Assembly (NCBI GenBank): GCA_900470805.1
Contig: UCCA01000023.1
Location: 248,001 to 312,000, forward strand
From: Hyphomicrobiales bacterium
Lineage (GTDB): Bacteria > Pseudomonadota > Alphaproteobacteria > Rhizobiales > Rhizobiaceae
Reading direction: 5' to 3'
Length of the DNA: 64,000 bases
Both the position numbers and the translations under genes were made by a program. Each line of letters begins with the position of its first letter. The first letter of the stretch is position 1. The notes under the pieces are model-generated. The model worked only from the letters and a program-made list of their open reading frames with translations, did no database searches and was not told the origin of the DNA. This document shows, piece by piece, positions 50,078-58,867 of this stretch.

Positions 50078-50635
50078 TCAAACCGAGTCGCGCTCGGAAC
50101 GAAGATTTGTGACCACCCGCCGGTTCTGCACCTTGCAGGAGAGGTTCGTGCAATCCCGCACCTCGCGGTCGTTGCCATAGCCTTTCGCCCACAGGCGTTC
50201 GGCTGCGACGCCCTTAGAGACCAGATAGGCCATCACCACATCAGCTCGTTTTTGCGAGAGCGCCGTCATTGCCGACGTGGACCCGGTGTCATCCGCAAAC
50301 CCTTGCAGCTTGACCAGCCAGTGGGGATTGCTGTTGAGCCAGATGGCCTGCTTGTCCAATGTCGCCTTGGCAACGGAATCAAGCGTCGCCGAGTCCTGTG
50401 TGAAATAGGTCCTGCGACCGACGTTGAGAATGAAGTCCTGCTCGCTTCCCGCCGCGACGTTTTCAAAACCAGGCGCTGGATCGTTGGTCTGTCCCGTCAT
50501 CGGCGCGGCGGTGGGTTCTTCCACCTGCGCCATGTCGGTTGTGCTGCACGAGGTGAGCATCAGAAGCAGCGCCACAGCGACAGCCAGCAGCCTTGAGTAT
50601 CCGGTTGGCTCAGACACCAGCATGATATTCCTCAT
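50078..50635 (-). CDS. OmpA-family lipoprotein
   Basis: A 185-residue lipoprotein: hydrophobic signal with lipobox LTSC (Cys 30), a linker of about 40 residues, and an OmpA/Pal-like peptidoglycan-binding domain (about 75-180, with LQGFADDTGS..ALSQKRADVVMAYLVSKGV..AKGYG and a C-terminal QNRRV). It would anchor the outer membrane to peptidoglycan. ATG 50635 overlaps the transpeptidase stop as ATGA; ATG 50623, with AGGA just before, is an alternative start within the same coupling. Confidence 0.88.
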   Translation of the reverse strand: MRNIMLVSEPTGYSRLLAVAVALLLMLTSCSTTDMAQVEEPTAAPMTGQTNDPAPGFENVAAGSEQDFILNVGRRTYFTQDSATLDSVAKATLDKQAIWLNSNPHWLVKLQGFADDTGSTSAMTALSQKRADVVMAYLVSKGVAAERLWAKGYGNDREVRDCTNLSCKVQNRRVVTNLRSERDSV

Positions 50636-51306
50636 TGTGCGGAGATGGGTTGACTGGTCTGAACGACGTCTTGCCCCTGGTCGGCGATGTGCGGCAGCAC
50701 TTGCACCGCGGTGCCGATAGGGCAGCGTTGGTAAAGATCGATCGCGTCTTCGTTGAACATGCGAATGCAGCCGCTGGAGGCGTCCTTGCCGATACTGCCC
50801 GGCTCCAATGTTCCGTGGAAGCGATAACCGGTATCGACACCATCGCGCAGCAAGTACATCGCACGCGGACCGAGCGGATTGCTCGGCGATCCGCCGTCGA
50901 CGGATTCTGGCAGTTCAGGATGGCGCTTGCGCATTTCGGGAGGCGGCGTCCAACGCGGCCAGAGCGCCTTTCGATCGATCGTCGCGCGGCCATACCATTT
51001 GAATCCTTCGCGGCCGACTCCAACGCCGTAGCGGATAGCGGTCTTGTTCTCCATGATCAGGTAGAGAAAGTGATGCGTGGTATCAACGACAACGGTACCA
51101 ATCGGCTCGTCGCTAAAGTACTTGACGACCTGGCGTTGCCATTTCCTGTCGATCCTGGCGAAATTGGTAGTTCGGAAGCTCACGCCGTTGTCGACGCTGG
51201 TACCGCTAAAATAGGAAGGGGCAGCTGACAAAGCCGATCTTGCGACCGCAGCGACGCCAAACGACATCATTCCACCAAGCAAAAGTTCCCTGCGCGTCCA
51301 CCCCAT
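50632..51306 (-). CDS. L,D-transpeptidase (YkuD domain)
   Basis: A 224-residue secreted enzyme. The N-terminus carries twin arginines (TRRELLLGG) and a hydrophobic stretch, so export may be by Tat. The YkuD domain shows VVDTTHHFLYLI, YGVGVGREGFKWYG, a RFHGTLEPGSIG His and the catalytic SSGCIRMFNEDAIDLY Cys. It forms meso-DAP cross-links or attaches proteins to peptidoglycan. ATG 51306 has GGAGG upstream. Its stop overlaps the start of an OmpA-like lipoprotein, so both products work at the cell wall. Confidence 0.93.
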   Translation of the reverse strand: MGWTRRELLLGGMMSFGVAAVARSALSAAPSYFSGTSVDNGVSFRTTNFARIDRKWQRQVVKYFSDEPIGTVVVDTTHHFLYLIMENKTAIRYGVGVGREGFKWYGRATIDRKALWPRWTPPPEMRKRHPELPESVDGGSPSNPLGPRAMYLLRDGVDTGYRFHGTLEPGSIGKDASSGCIRMFNEDAIDLYQRCPIGTAVQVLPHIADQGQDVVQTSQPISAQ

Positions 51307-51502
51307 CGGCAAGTTCCTCCGAAAGCCAAGCAGTGAAAGGTCATTTAAAGCAGAATTTCAGACCTCCACAAGATTTAAATGAACGGTGTGCATTGATGAT
51401 CGGCGCTTGCGGGTGTCCCTCGCGGAGACCATCTTCATGTTGTTATCAGGGGCTGCTGCGACGCTACTCCCATCAAGCAACCCCGATGTTTACAAGGTAG
51501 TC

Positions 51503-52639
51503 ATGTTTCATTTCATCCTCGGCCTTCCCTGGCTGGTCGTCGTCGTCCGATTTCTAGCGCCGCTTCCCTGGATTCTCCCTCTGAAAATCGTCCTCGGGGC
51601 TGTGTTGCTCATCGCTTCGCAGCATCTGCTGATCAGCCGGCTATCGTCAGGATCGGTGTTCGCCCCGGAGTATCCACGGCCGTTGATTATCCTCTTCAAC
51701 GTGCTCTTCGGCGCGATGCTTTTGCTGGCGGTCATGCAACTCGCCCTGGACGCTGCAACCCTGACCATGGCGCCGTTCATAGGCCGGCTGCCGATCGGCC
51801 CAAACGTTCGATACGCGATGGGGGTTATTGCCGTCGCGTTCGCATCGTGGGGCGTTGCGCAAGCCATAAGGGTCCCGCCCTTGAAGAACGTCGAGATCGC
51901 CATCCGGGGCCTGCCGCCGGCCTTCGACGGCTATCGGCTGCTCCAACTGACCGATCTCCATCTAAGCCGCCTGTTTCCGAAATCATGGGCGGAAGCCGTC
52001 GCTGCTCGGTCGAACGAACTCGACGTGGACCTGATCGTGGTGACTGGCGACTTCATCGACGGGAGCGTTGAATCCCGCCGTGCCGATATTGCACCTCTCG
52101 CCAAACTTCAGGCGCGCGATGGCGTTTACGGGATTCCCGGAAACCACGAATATTTCTTCGCATACGACAAATGGATGGCGCACGACGAAGGCCTCGGAAT
52201 CCGGATGCTGGCCAATGGTCACGGGGTGATAAGACGGGAAGGGAAAAGTATCGTCGTCGCCGGCCTGACCGACCTTGCCTCTGTGGGAAGCCGATACCCC
52301 GCGCCGGATCTGGCCGCTGCTCTGGCCGGCGCTCCAGCGGGAGCTACTGTCATTCTGCTCGACCACCAACCGCGGATGGCGGAGCGCAATGCGCCCGCAG
52401 GTGTGGCGCTGCAGCTATCTGGGCATACGCACGGCGGAATGATCATAGGCCTGGATCGCATCGTCGCGCGTGCCAATAGCGGCTTCGTTTCCGGCCTGTA
52501 CCAGGTTGGCGACATGCAGCTTTACGTCAACAACGGCACCGCGTTGTGGCCGGGCTTTGCACTTCGTCTGGGTCGCCCGTCAGAACTGACCGTATTCACG
52601 CTGAGGTCGGTCGAGGGCCCGTTAGATGTTTCTCGGTGA
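51503..52639 (+). CDS. Membrane-anchored metallophosphoesterase (YaeI-like)
   Basis: A 378-residue protein. Four hydrophobic segments in the first 120 residues (about 3-19, 24-42, 60-82, 104-121) precede a calcineurin-like phosphoesterase domain. All metal motifs are intact: DLH 151-153, GD 182-183, GNHE 213-216 and GHTH 307-310. The start is uncertain; ATG 51503 has AAGG upstream and begins at the first membrane segment, while 51386 or 51437 would add about 20-40 non-conserved residues. The family includes phosphodiesterases that act on lipids such as UDP-diacylglucosamine. Confidence 0.88.
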   Translation: MFHFILGLPWLVVVVRFLAPLPWILPLKIVLGAVLLIASQHLLISRLSSGSVFAPEYPRPLIILFNVLFGAMLLLAVMQLALDAATLTMAPFIGRLPIGPNVRYAMGVIAVAFASWGVAQAIRVPPLKNVEIAIRGLPPAFDGYRLLQLTDLHLSRLFPKSWAEAVAARSNELDVDLIVVTGDFIDGSVESRRADIAPLAKLQARDGVYGIPGNHEYFFAYDKWMAHDEGLGIRMLANGHGVIRREGKSIVVAGLTDLASVGSRYPAPDLAAALAGAPAGATVILLDHQPRMAERNAPAGVALQLSGHTHGGMIIGLDRIVARANSGFVSGLYQVGDMQLYVNNGTALWPGFALRLGRPSELTVFTLRSVEGPLDVSR

Positions 52640-52904
52640 GCGGCGGCGGTTGTGTTGCGCGTCTACGCGATGGAGACGAATGGGCTTCTTGCGACCAAGC
52701 GCAACCGCCTCCAGCACGACGTCAAAATGGATATGCAGGACAGGTGCAAATTGCCGTCGCACCGTGTTCGGAGTTCAGTTGCGGACGGATCAGATCGCCT
52801 TTCGCGTCATAAGCCAGAGTTTGGCCCCTTGAAAACTGGACCTGCGCATCGCCGCTGCACCCGGAGGTCATTTGATCAACGAAACCCAGTTATGCGTACA
52901 TGGT

Positions 52905-53942
52905 TTATGCCGACTGTCTCAAAATGATCTCGGCATTCAGCAGAACCTGCACCGGCATACTCGACGCAGTATCGTCGCTTCCCTCATCCAATTTGCTCAG
53001 CAGAAGCTCCATCGCGATACGGCCGATGTCGTTGTAGCTTTGGGCGACGGTGGTGATCGGCGGGCAGGCGTACCGCGAGAGCGGATGATCATCGTGACCG
53101 GCGATACGCAGATCGGCGTCTGGTGTCCGCCCCACCTTCAGGCCCAGATGATAAGCAGCTGAGATAGCGCCAAAGGCGACGCGGTCATTGGCGCAAAGGA
53201 TAGTCTTGGAAGGAAGACCGCCTTTTTGAATGATGCGCGTGGTTTCCTCGAAACCGAACCTTTCGAAATCCCAGCCATCCGATTTGCCGATCGGCACGAC
53301 AATCGGCTCGATCCCAAGCTGAGACATGGCCTCGATATAGGCTGCTTCGCGCGTCGCCGCATTGGTGTTGACCGGCGGCATGCCGAGATAGCACGGCGGC
53401 TCTCCCGAGCGACACAGGTAATCGACGATCAGCTGGAAACTCTGGCGATTGTTGGTGCCGACGAATGGCGATACGTCATCGAGCGGGGAGTCGACGAAGA
53501 TCAACGGTATCGAGGCCGACAGCGACTGCAGCGTCTCGTGATGTGACTGCACGCCGAGCGGTGCGATGATGGCGCCAGCGACATTCAACGACTTCAAGGT
53601 TTCGATGGCGCGCGCCTCCATCTCCGCGTTACCGTCCGATGAGAGCACGAATGCCAGAAAGCCGGCGGCGTTGGCGATGAGTTCGACGCGCCGCGTCAAC
53701 GCCATGTAGAAGGGGTCGGTGGAATTCGGGATGATGATCCCGATGATGTTGCTGCGTCTGCGATTGAGATTGACCGCGAACATGTTGGGACGGAAGCCGC
53801 TCTGCTTGAGAGCGGCTTCAATCAGCGCGCGGGTCTTGCGGCGGACGGAACTCGGGTCGTTGAAATATTTCGACACGGTTGGTCGCGACAATCCGACAAA
53901 CTCGGAAAAGTCTTCCATCGTCCTGATCGGCTTATCTGACAA
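52905..53942 (-). CDS. LacI-family transcriptional regulator
   Basis: A 345-residue LacI regulator. The helix-turn-helix with hinge (about 8-60, TMEDFSEFVGLSRPTVSKYFND and RPNMFAVNLNRRRSN) precedes a periplasmic-binding-like effector domain with IGIIIPNSTDPFY and TILCANDRVAFGAI. It starts with TTG 53942 behind a GGTGGCGGGG stretch. The gene lies 85 bases after the GatZ-like gene on the same strand, at the end of the importer operon that it probably represses through sites upstream of the binding-protein gene. Confidence 0.92.
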   Translation of the reverse strand: MSDKPIRTMEDFSEFVGLSRPTVSKYFNDPSSVRRKTRALIEAALKQSGFRPNMFAVNLNRRRSNIIGIIIPNSTDPFYMALTRRVELIANAAGFLAFVLSSDGNAEMEARAIETLKSLNVAGAIIAPLGVQSHHETLQSLSASIPLIFVDSPLDDVSPFVGTNNRQSFQLIVDYLCRSGEPPCYLGMPPVNTNAATREAAYIEAMSQLGIEPIVVPIGKSDGWDFERFGFEETTRIIQKGGLPSKTILCANDRVAFGAISAAYHLGLKVGRTPDADLRIAGHDDHPLSRYACPPITTVAQSYNDIGRIAMELLLSKLDEGSDDTASSMPVQVLLNAEIILRQSA

Positions 53943-54027
53943 ATCCCCGCCACCCTCTTCTCAATCGATTTAAATAAGCGATTCGAGTCATCGGTCAAAG
54001 AGCGCGGCACGCCGCGCGCCTTGCTTA

Positions 54028-55308
54028 TCAAGCCCGGCAGGCGGTGAAGTAGTCGTCGAGAACGCGATCCACGGCCGCCAAGGCAAGCGCCTTTGCCGTC
54101 GGCTTCACCCGGCCATCGCGCACGGCGGAATAGCTGCCTTGCAGGTATTGGCTGATCAGAGTCTCGGGAATGCTCGCGCTGCCAAGAACAGCAAACAGCT
54201 CTTCAACCGCAGCATTCATTTCCGGGTGTGGCCAATAATAGCGGATCCGGTCGCTGTAGCTGAAGTGGCGTTGCAGGCGCTGCTCCTCCGCCGAACCATG
54301 ATAATATTTCTCCCAGTTCGTGGGATCCTTCGTCAGCACCCGCTCGATCGTGGCCACGAGCGTCTCTTTGCGCTTGTCTGGAAACAGAAACGCGGCAATC
54401 TGATCTAGCCCATAATAGGCTTCGCGCAGCGCGAATGTCAGGCCCGGGCCGACTTTGAGGATCGCGAAGCCATCGAGCACGAGTTCCCGCAGTGCGTCCT
54501 GTGTCTGATAGTCGGTCGAATGTGCTTCGAAGACCAATCCCGGCAGTTCGGACAGTGTCGCGCTCAGTGCTTGCGCGGCGTCCGGCACGTAGGCAATCAC
54601 GTTCTCGTTGCCGAATTCCACACCCGGCTGAACCACTGCGCCGACAACACGCGAAAAGGCGGCGCCGACGCCGGCCTGTTCGAATGCCCTGCGGTGCACG
54701 GCAATGGTTTCGCGCGCGGCTTCCGGCTTGGTGAGTTCGAGAACATCCAGTTCTTCCATCGCGCCGCCGGGAATTGGAACTTCCGTGCCAACGATGTAGA
54801 CGGGTTTGACACCGGACGAGCCTTCGAGCGCGGCCTCCGCGACAGCGGCAAGACTTGCGGCGCGCTCGGCGGTCAGCGCATCGGAAAGGGCGACCGGCTC
54901 GCCGGCGCAGCCCATACTGGTGTCAAGGTGAAGCTTGGTGAAGGCCGCTTCGGCAAATGCCTTGATCATCACCTTGGCTTTCGCCATGGCTTCCTCAGCA
55001 GGCAGGTTCTTCCAGGGATTGGGGCCGAGATGGTCGCCGCCGAGAATCAGCTTCTCAAGTGGAAAGCCGGTCCGTGCCGCGATCTCTTCGACAAAGGCGC
55101 GGAAATCGGCCGGCGTCATGCCGGTGTAGCCGCCATCCTGGTTGACCTGGTTGCATGTTGCTTCAACGAGAAGATACTCGCCGCGACCCAAAGCATGAAG
55201 CATCGATGCCTCGATCACGGTGGGATGCGCCGAGCAGATCGAGGGAATGCCCTTGGAGCCGGCGCGCTGGCGCCACGATGCGATGTCCTGGAGATAGCTC
55301 TGTTGCAT
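54028..55308 (-). CDS. GatZ/KbaZ-like protein, probable D-tagatose-6-phosphate 4-epimerase
   Basis: A 426-residue protein of the tagatose-bisphosphate aldolase 'accessory subunit' family. It shows ICSAHPTVIEA, LVEATCNQVNQDGGYTGM, LILGGDHLGPNPW, KLHLDTSMGCAGEP, VFEAHSTDYQ and FSYSDRIRYYWP. Work on Agrobacterium altritol/galactitol metabolism showed that a GatZ-type homologue epimerises D-tagatose 6-phosphate to fructose 6-phosphate. Here no GatY/KbaY catalytic aldolase is present and a PfkB kinase lies 1 base upstream, so the epimerase role is the better inference. AAGG precedes ATG 55308. Confidence 0.87.
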   Translation of the reverse strand: MQQSYLQDIASWRQRAGSKGIPSICSAHPTVIEASMLHALGRGEYLLVEATCNQVNQDGGYTGMTPADFRAFVEEIAARTGFPLEKLILGGDHLGPNPWKNLPAEEAMAKAKVMIKAFAEAAFTKLHLDTSMGCAGEPVALSDALTAERAASLAAVAEAALEGSSGVKPVYIVGTEVPIPGGAMEELDVLELTKPEAARETIAVHRRAFEQAGVGAAFSRVVGAVVQPGVEFGNENVIAYVPDAAQALSATLSELPGLVFEAHSTDYQTQDALRELVLDGFAILKVGPGLTFALREAYYGLDQIAAFLFPDKRKETLVATIERVLTKDPTNWEKYYHGSAEEQRLQRHFSYSDRIRYYWPHPEMNAAVEELFAVLGSASIPETLISQYLQGSYSAVRDGRVKPTAKALALAAVDRVLDDYFTACRA

Positions 55309-55309
55309 G

Positions 55310-56254
55310 TCAGGCCTTACCTTGCGTTGTGATCAGGTTGTCGAGTTCCGCCTTGGTGGAGGCACCTTCCATCGGCCCTGCCCTTGTGACCGCGCGAGCG
55401 CCGGAGGCGTTGGCATAACGGAGCGCTTCGGCCGGGCTTGCGCCCTGCAGCCAGAAGGTCACGAAAGTGGCCCCGAAGCAGTCTCCTGCACCTGTCGGGT
55501 CGATTTCCTCGACCTCGAAGCCCTCAAGATCGAGCGTCGTCTTGCCATCGAAATAGCTGGCACCCTTGGCGCCACGCTTAACGACGATTGCCTTGATGCC
55601 ATTGGCCAGAAGCTCGGCGACAGCTTCGTCTTCGGTCGTTGCCTCGGCGAACAAGAACAGCTCTTCGCCACTCGGCATGAACAGGTCCGTCTTTGACAAA
55701 ACGGTCTGCAATGCCTCGCGCATGCCAGGGCTATCGAGGATTTCCGGACGCAGGTTCGGATCGAACGACACCGTACCACCGGCGGTCTTGATACGCTCGA
55801 CTGCGGTCAGAATGCTGGCCACCACGCTCGGGGCATAGAGTGCCGTGCCCATGACGTGCATGTGGGTGCAGCCATCGATCAGCGTGATCATTTCATCCGA
55901 CAACTCAATGGTGCCGCATGCGCTGTTGCGGATGTTGAAGACGAAGGCACGGCTACCATCTTCCCGGTAGCGCACGAAAGCGCTGCCGGTTGTTCCCTGC
56001 GGCACCACCTCGATACCGGAGACATCTACTCCATCATCCGTCAGTCGGTTGATATTCACCCAGCCGAAGTCGTCATCGCCAACACGTGAGATGATGGCGC
56101 AGTCCTGCCCGAGCTTGCCGACCTGATCGATGAATATCGCGGGCGCGCCGGAGGGAAATGGACCGATCAAAGGCACCGCTTCACGAAAGCCATTGCCTTT
56201 GTTGGTGGCGATGATCTCGACGAGTATCTCGCCGATGGTCAGAATTTTCGACAT
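55310..56254 (-). CDS. PfkB-family sugar kinase, probable tagatose kinase
   Basis: A 314-residue ketohexokinase/PfkB-type kinase. The N-terminal TIGEILVEIIA, the GAPAIFIDQVGKLG motif and the C-terminal IDPTGAGDCFGATFV with the catalytic Asp are present. It lies between the importer and the GatZ-like gene. Kinase plus epimerase would convert imported D-tagatose to fructose 6-phosphate; fructose or another ketose is possible. The domain call is certain and the substrate inferred. Confidence 0.9.
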   Translation of the reverse strand: MSKILTIGEILVEIIATNKGNGFREAVPLIGPFPSGAPAIFIDQVGKLGQDCAIISRVGDDDFGWVNINRLTDDGVDVSGIEVVPQGTTGSAFVRYREDGSRAFVFNIRNSACGTIELSDEMITLIDGCTHMHVMGTALYAPSVVASILTAVERIKTAGGTVSFDPNLRPEILDSPGMREALQTVLSKTDLFMPSGEELFLFAEATTEDEAVAELLANGIKAIVVKRGAKGASYFDGKTTLDLEGFEVEEIDPTGAGDCFGATFVTFWLQGASPAEALRYANASGARAVTRAGPMEGASTKAELDNLITTQGKA

Positions 56255-56277
56255 GGATATACCGCTTGGTTTGAAAA

Positions 56278-57240
56278 TTACTGCTTCGCCCGCTTGGCGC
56301 GCACGTCGAGCCAGACAGCGATAAGGATGACCAACCCCTTGACGATGAGCTGGTAGAAATAAGGGACCGACAGCATATTCATGCCGTTGTTGAGCACGCC
56401 GATGATAAGTGCGCCGATCAGAGTCCCAATCATTGTACCGACGCCGCCGGACAAGCTGGTGCCGCCGAGCACGGCCGCGGCGATAGCGTCGAGCTCATAG
56501 CTCATGCCGGCGTTGGTCTGCGCCGAGAACAAACGCGACGACAGAAGCACCCCCGATATCGCCGCCATGACGCCGGAGATCATGAAAATGATGATCTTCA
56601 GGCGGTCGACCTTGATACCGGAGTAGAGCGCCGCCTCGCGATTGCCGCCCGTCAGATAGGCACGGCGACCGAAGGTCGTCTTGCTGAGCAGAATGTGGTT
56701 GAAGAGGAACAGAACCGCGACGAACCAGATGACGATCGGAACGCCGACGAAGCTCTGCGTGCCGATTGCAGTCCAGGTCGGATCGGTGATCATCGCTGGC
56801 GCGCCGTTGGTCGGCAGGCTGACGAGACCACGATAAATCCCCATTGTCGCCACCGTGACAATGAACGAAGGCAACAAGAACTTCGCCGTCAGCACGCCAT
56901 TTGCCAGGCCAAGGACCGCGCCGACAATCAAGGTGATGACGATGGTCGGCAGGAATCCGAGGCCGAAGGCGAAGCATTGCGCGGCAGCCATGCCGGCAAG
57001 GGCGATGATAGAGCCGATGGACAGGTCGATCTCGCCGAGCAGGATCACCCAGGTCATGCCGAACGCGGCGATGGCGATAACCGCCACCTGCTGCAGAACG
57101 TTGAGGAAGTTGGCGACCGACATGAACCTTGGATTCATGACGGAAAAGATGATGCAAAGCACGATCAGCGACAGGAAGATGCCGCCATACTGTTTCATCA
57201 CCTTGATAAAGGCAGCATTCGCCGCGGTCTTCTCGCTCAT
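56278..57240 (-). CDS. Ribose-type ABC transporter permease
   Basis: A 320-residue permease of the BPD_transp_2 family with the VILLGEIDLSIGSIIALAGM motif, about ten hydrophobic segments and the GTSLSGGVGTMIGTLIGAL loop. ATG 57240 overlaps the ATPase stop as ATGA. It forms the membrane pore of the tagatose-type importer with the genes upstream. Confidence 0.95.
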   Translation of the reverse strand: MSEKTAANAAFIKVMKQYGGIFLSLIVLCIIFSVMNPRFMSVANFLNVLQQVAVIAIAAFGMTWVILLGEIDLSIGSIIALAGMAAAQCFAFGLGFLPTIVITLIVGAVLGLANGVLTAKFLLPSFIVTVATMGIYRGLVSLPTNGAPAMITDPTWTAIGTQSFVGVPIVIWFVAVLFLFNHILLSKTTFGRRAYLTGGNREAALYSGIKVDRLKIIIFMISGVMAAISGVLLSSRLFSAQTNAGMSYELDAIAAAVLGGTSLSGGVGTMIGTLIGALIIGVLNNGMNMLSVPYFYQLIVKGLVILIAVWLDVRAKRAKQ

Positions 57241-58754
57241 GATACAAATCCCGTCGCAAAGCTCATGATCGCCTCTGGAGACATCTGGTCGCGTGACAGG
57301 GTTGCCGTCATGCGCCCTTCGCTCATGACGACGACGCGGTCGCTCATGCCGATAATCTCAGGCAGTTCGGATGATACGAGCACGATCGCCGTGCCCTGCG
57401 CCGCCAATTGGCGGATAATCTTGTAGATTTCGAATTTGGCACCGACATCGACACCGCGGGTCGGCTCGTCGAGGATGAGGATCTTCGGATTGTTCAGCAG
57501 CCACTTGGCCAGAACGATCTTCTGCTGGTTGCCACCGGAAAGCGATCCGGCAATGGTGTCGAGCGACGCCGTCTTGATCGCCAGGCGCTTGACCTCATCC
57601 TTCGCCGCGTCGCGCTCGCTGCGGCGTTTGAGGAAGCCCAGAGCGCCAGCATAGCGCTTCAGTGCCACCATCGAGATATTGGCTTCGACGCTGTGGCTGA
57701 GTACGAGACCCTCTTCCTTGCGGTTTTCGGTGACGAAGCCGATGCCACGGTTGATGGCGTCTACCGGCGACGCAATCGCGGCTTGCCCACCATCGATCAA
57801 GATCGAGCCTTGGGACGTTTGCTTCATGCCAAAGAGTGCGTTCATCACCTCGGAGCGTCCCGACCCGATCAGGCCGAAGAAGCCGACGATCTCGCCGGCG
57901 CGGACGTCAAAGGAGATATCGCTGAACTCACCAACACGCGACAAGTCGTTGACCGCAAGTACGGCGGGAGCGTTCAACTCAGGGGCCGGCACGTCGCGCG
58001 GAGGATAGATTTCGTCCATGTCGCGACCCACCATCATCGCGATGAGCGCCTCGATCGTCGCATCCTTCTTGTCGCGCGTGGTGATGTAGCTGCCGTCGCG
58101 CACAACAGTGATGTCGTCGCTCAGACGCATGATCTCTTCCATGCGGTGGGAGATGTAGATGATGGCAACACCTTTCTCCTTCAGCCGGCCAATGATGTCG
58201 AACAGGATTTCCGCCTCGCTGTCGCTCAAGCTCGACGTCGGCTCATCGAGAATGACCACCTTGGCATCGACACTCAGGCCCTTGGCGATTTCGACCAGCT
58301 GTCGTTGCGCGATCGACAGGTCGCCGACCTTGTCCCCAACGGAGACCGGAAGCTTGAGGTCGGCGACAATGGCAGCGGCCTTGCGGCGCAGCGCCTTGTC
58401 GTTGATGAAACCGGCCTTCGATGGCTCACGTGTGGCGAGAATGTTCTCGGCGACGGTCAGATTGTTGCAGAGGCTGAGCTCTTGGAAGACGATGGTTAGC
58501 CCGGCCTTGGCGGCATCCTGTGGATTGGCCGGTGCATAAGGTTTGCCGTCGAGGCGAATGTCGCCCGAGGTAGGCTGATAGACACCGGCAAGAATTTTCA
58601 TCAATGTCGATTTGCCGGCGCCGTTTTCACCGAGAATGGTGTGCACGCGCCCGGGCCGAACGCTGAGCTGCATGTTTTTCAACGCGGTGACCGCGCCGAA
58701 GACTTTCGTGACATCCTTGATCTCGAGAATCGCGTCAGTGCCGGAACTATCCAT
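57237..58754 (-). CDS. Ribose-type ABC transporter ATP-binding protein
   Basis: A 505-residue tandem ATPase: first domain P-loop GENGAGKST, LSIAQRQLVEIAKGL and VILDEPTSSLSD; second domain degenerate P-loop GLIGSGRSEV, LSGGNQQKIVLAKW and LILDEPTRGVDVGAK. It follows the binding-protein gene after a 113-base spacer containing a 13-base perfect stem-loop. AAAGGTG precedes ATG 58754. Confidence 0.95.
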   Translation of the reverse strand: MDSSGTDAILEIKDVTKVFGAVTALKNMQLSVRPGRVHTILGENGAGKSTLMKILAGVYQPTSGDIRLDGKPYAPANPQDAAKAGLTIVFQELSLCNNLTVAENILATREPSKAGFINDKALRRKAAAIVADLKLPVSVGDKVGDLSIAQRQLVEIAKGLSVDAKVVILDEPTSSLSDSEAEILFDIIGRLKEKGVAIIYISHRMEEIMRLSDDITVVRDGSYITTRDKKDATIEALIAMMVGRDMDEIYPPRDVPAPELNAPAVLAVNDLSRVGEFSDISFDVRAGEIVGFFGLIGSGRSEVMNALFGMKQTSQGSILIDGGQAAIASPVDAINRGIGFVTENRKEEGLVLSHSVEANISMVALKRYAGALGFLKRRSERDAAKDEVKRLAIKTASLDTIAGSLSGGNQQKIVLAKWLLNNPKILILDEPTRGVDVGAKFEIYKIIRQLAAQGTAIVLVSSELPEIIGMSDRVVVMSEGRMTATLSRDQMSPEAIMSFATGFVS

Positions 58755-58774
58755 GACATCACCTTTCGCCGGCG

Positions 58775-58810
58775 CCCGGCAGCATCACTGGATTCTCTGA
58801 TGCTGCCGGG
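58775..58810 (-). terminator. Intercistronic stem-loop after the binding-protein gene
   Basis: Arms 58775-58787 and 58798-58810 pair perfectly over 13 bases with a 10-base loop in the gap between binding-protein and ATPase genes. On the minus strand there is no following T-run. It probably protects the binding-protein message or gives partial termination. Confidence 0.7.
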
Positions 58811-58867
58811 TTTTGCCAGTCCTTGCCGCGAGGCAAGCGCCTTGGGAGGGCGTATTAAACGACGGAT

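Noticed and set aside
52652..52927. Possible plus-strand gene after the metallophosphoesterase
   Set aside because: Overlaps the LacI gene end and has no ribosome site. The minus strand of this gap gives short broken frames that I could not match to a family, so a pseudogene is possible but unsupported.
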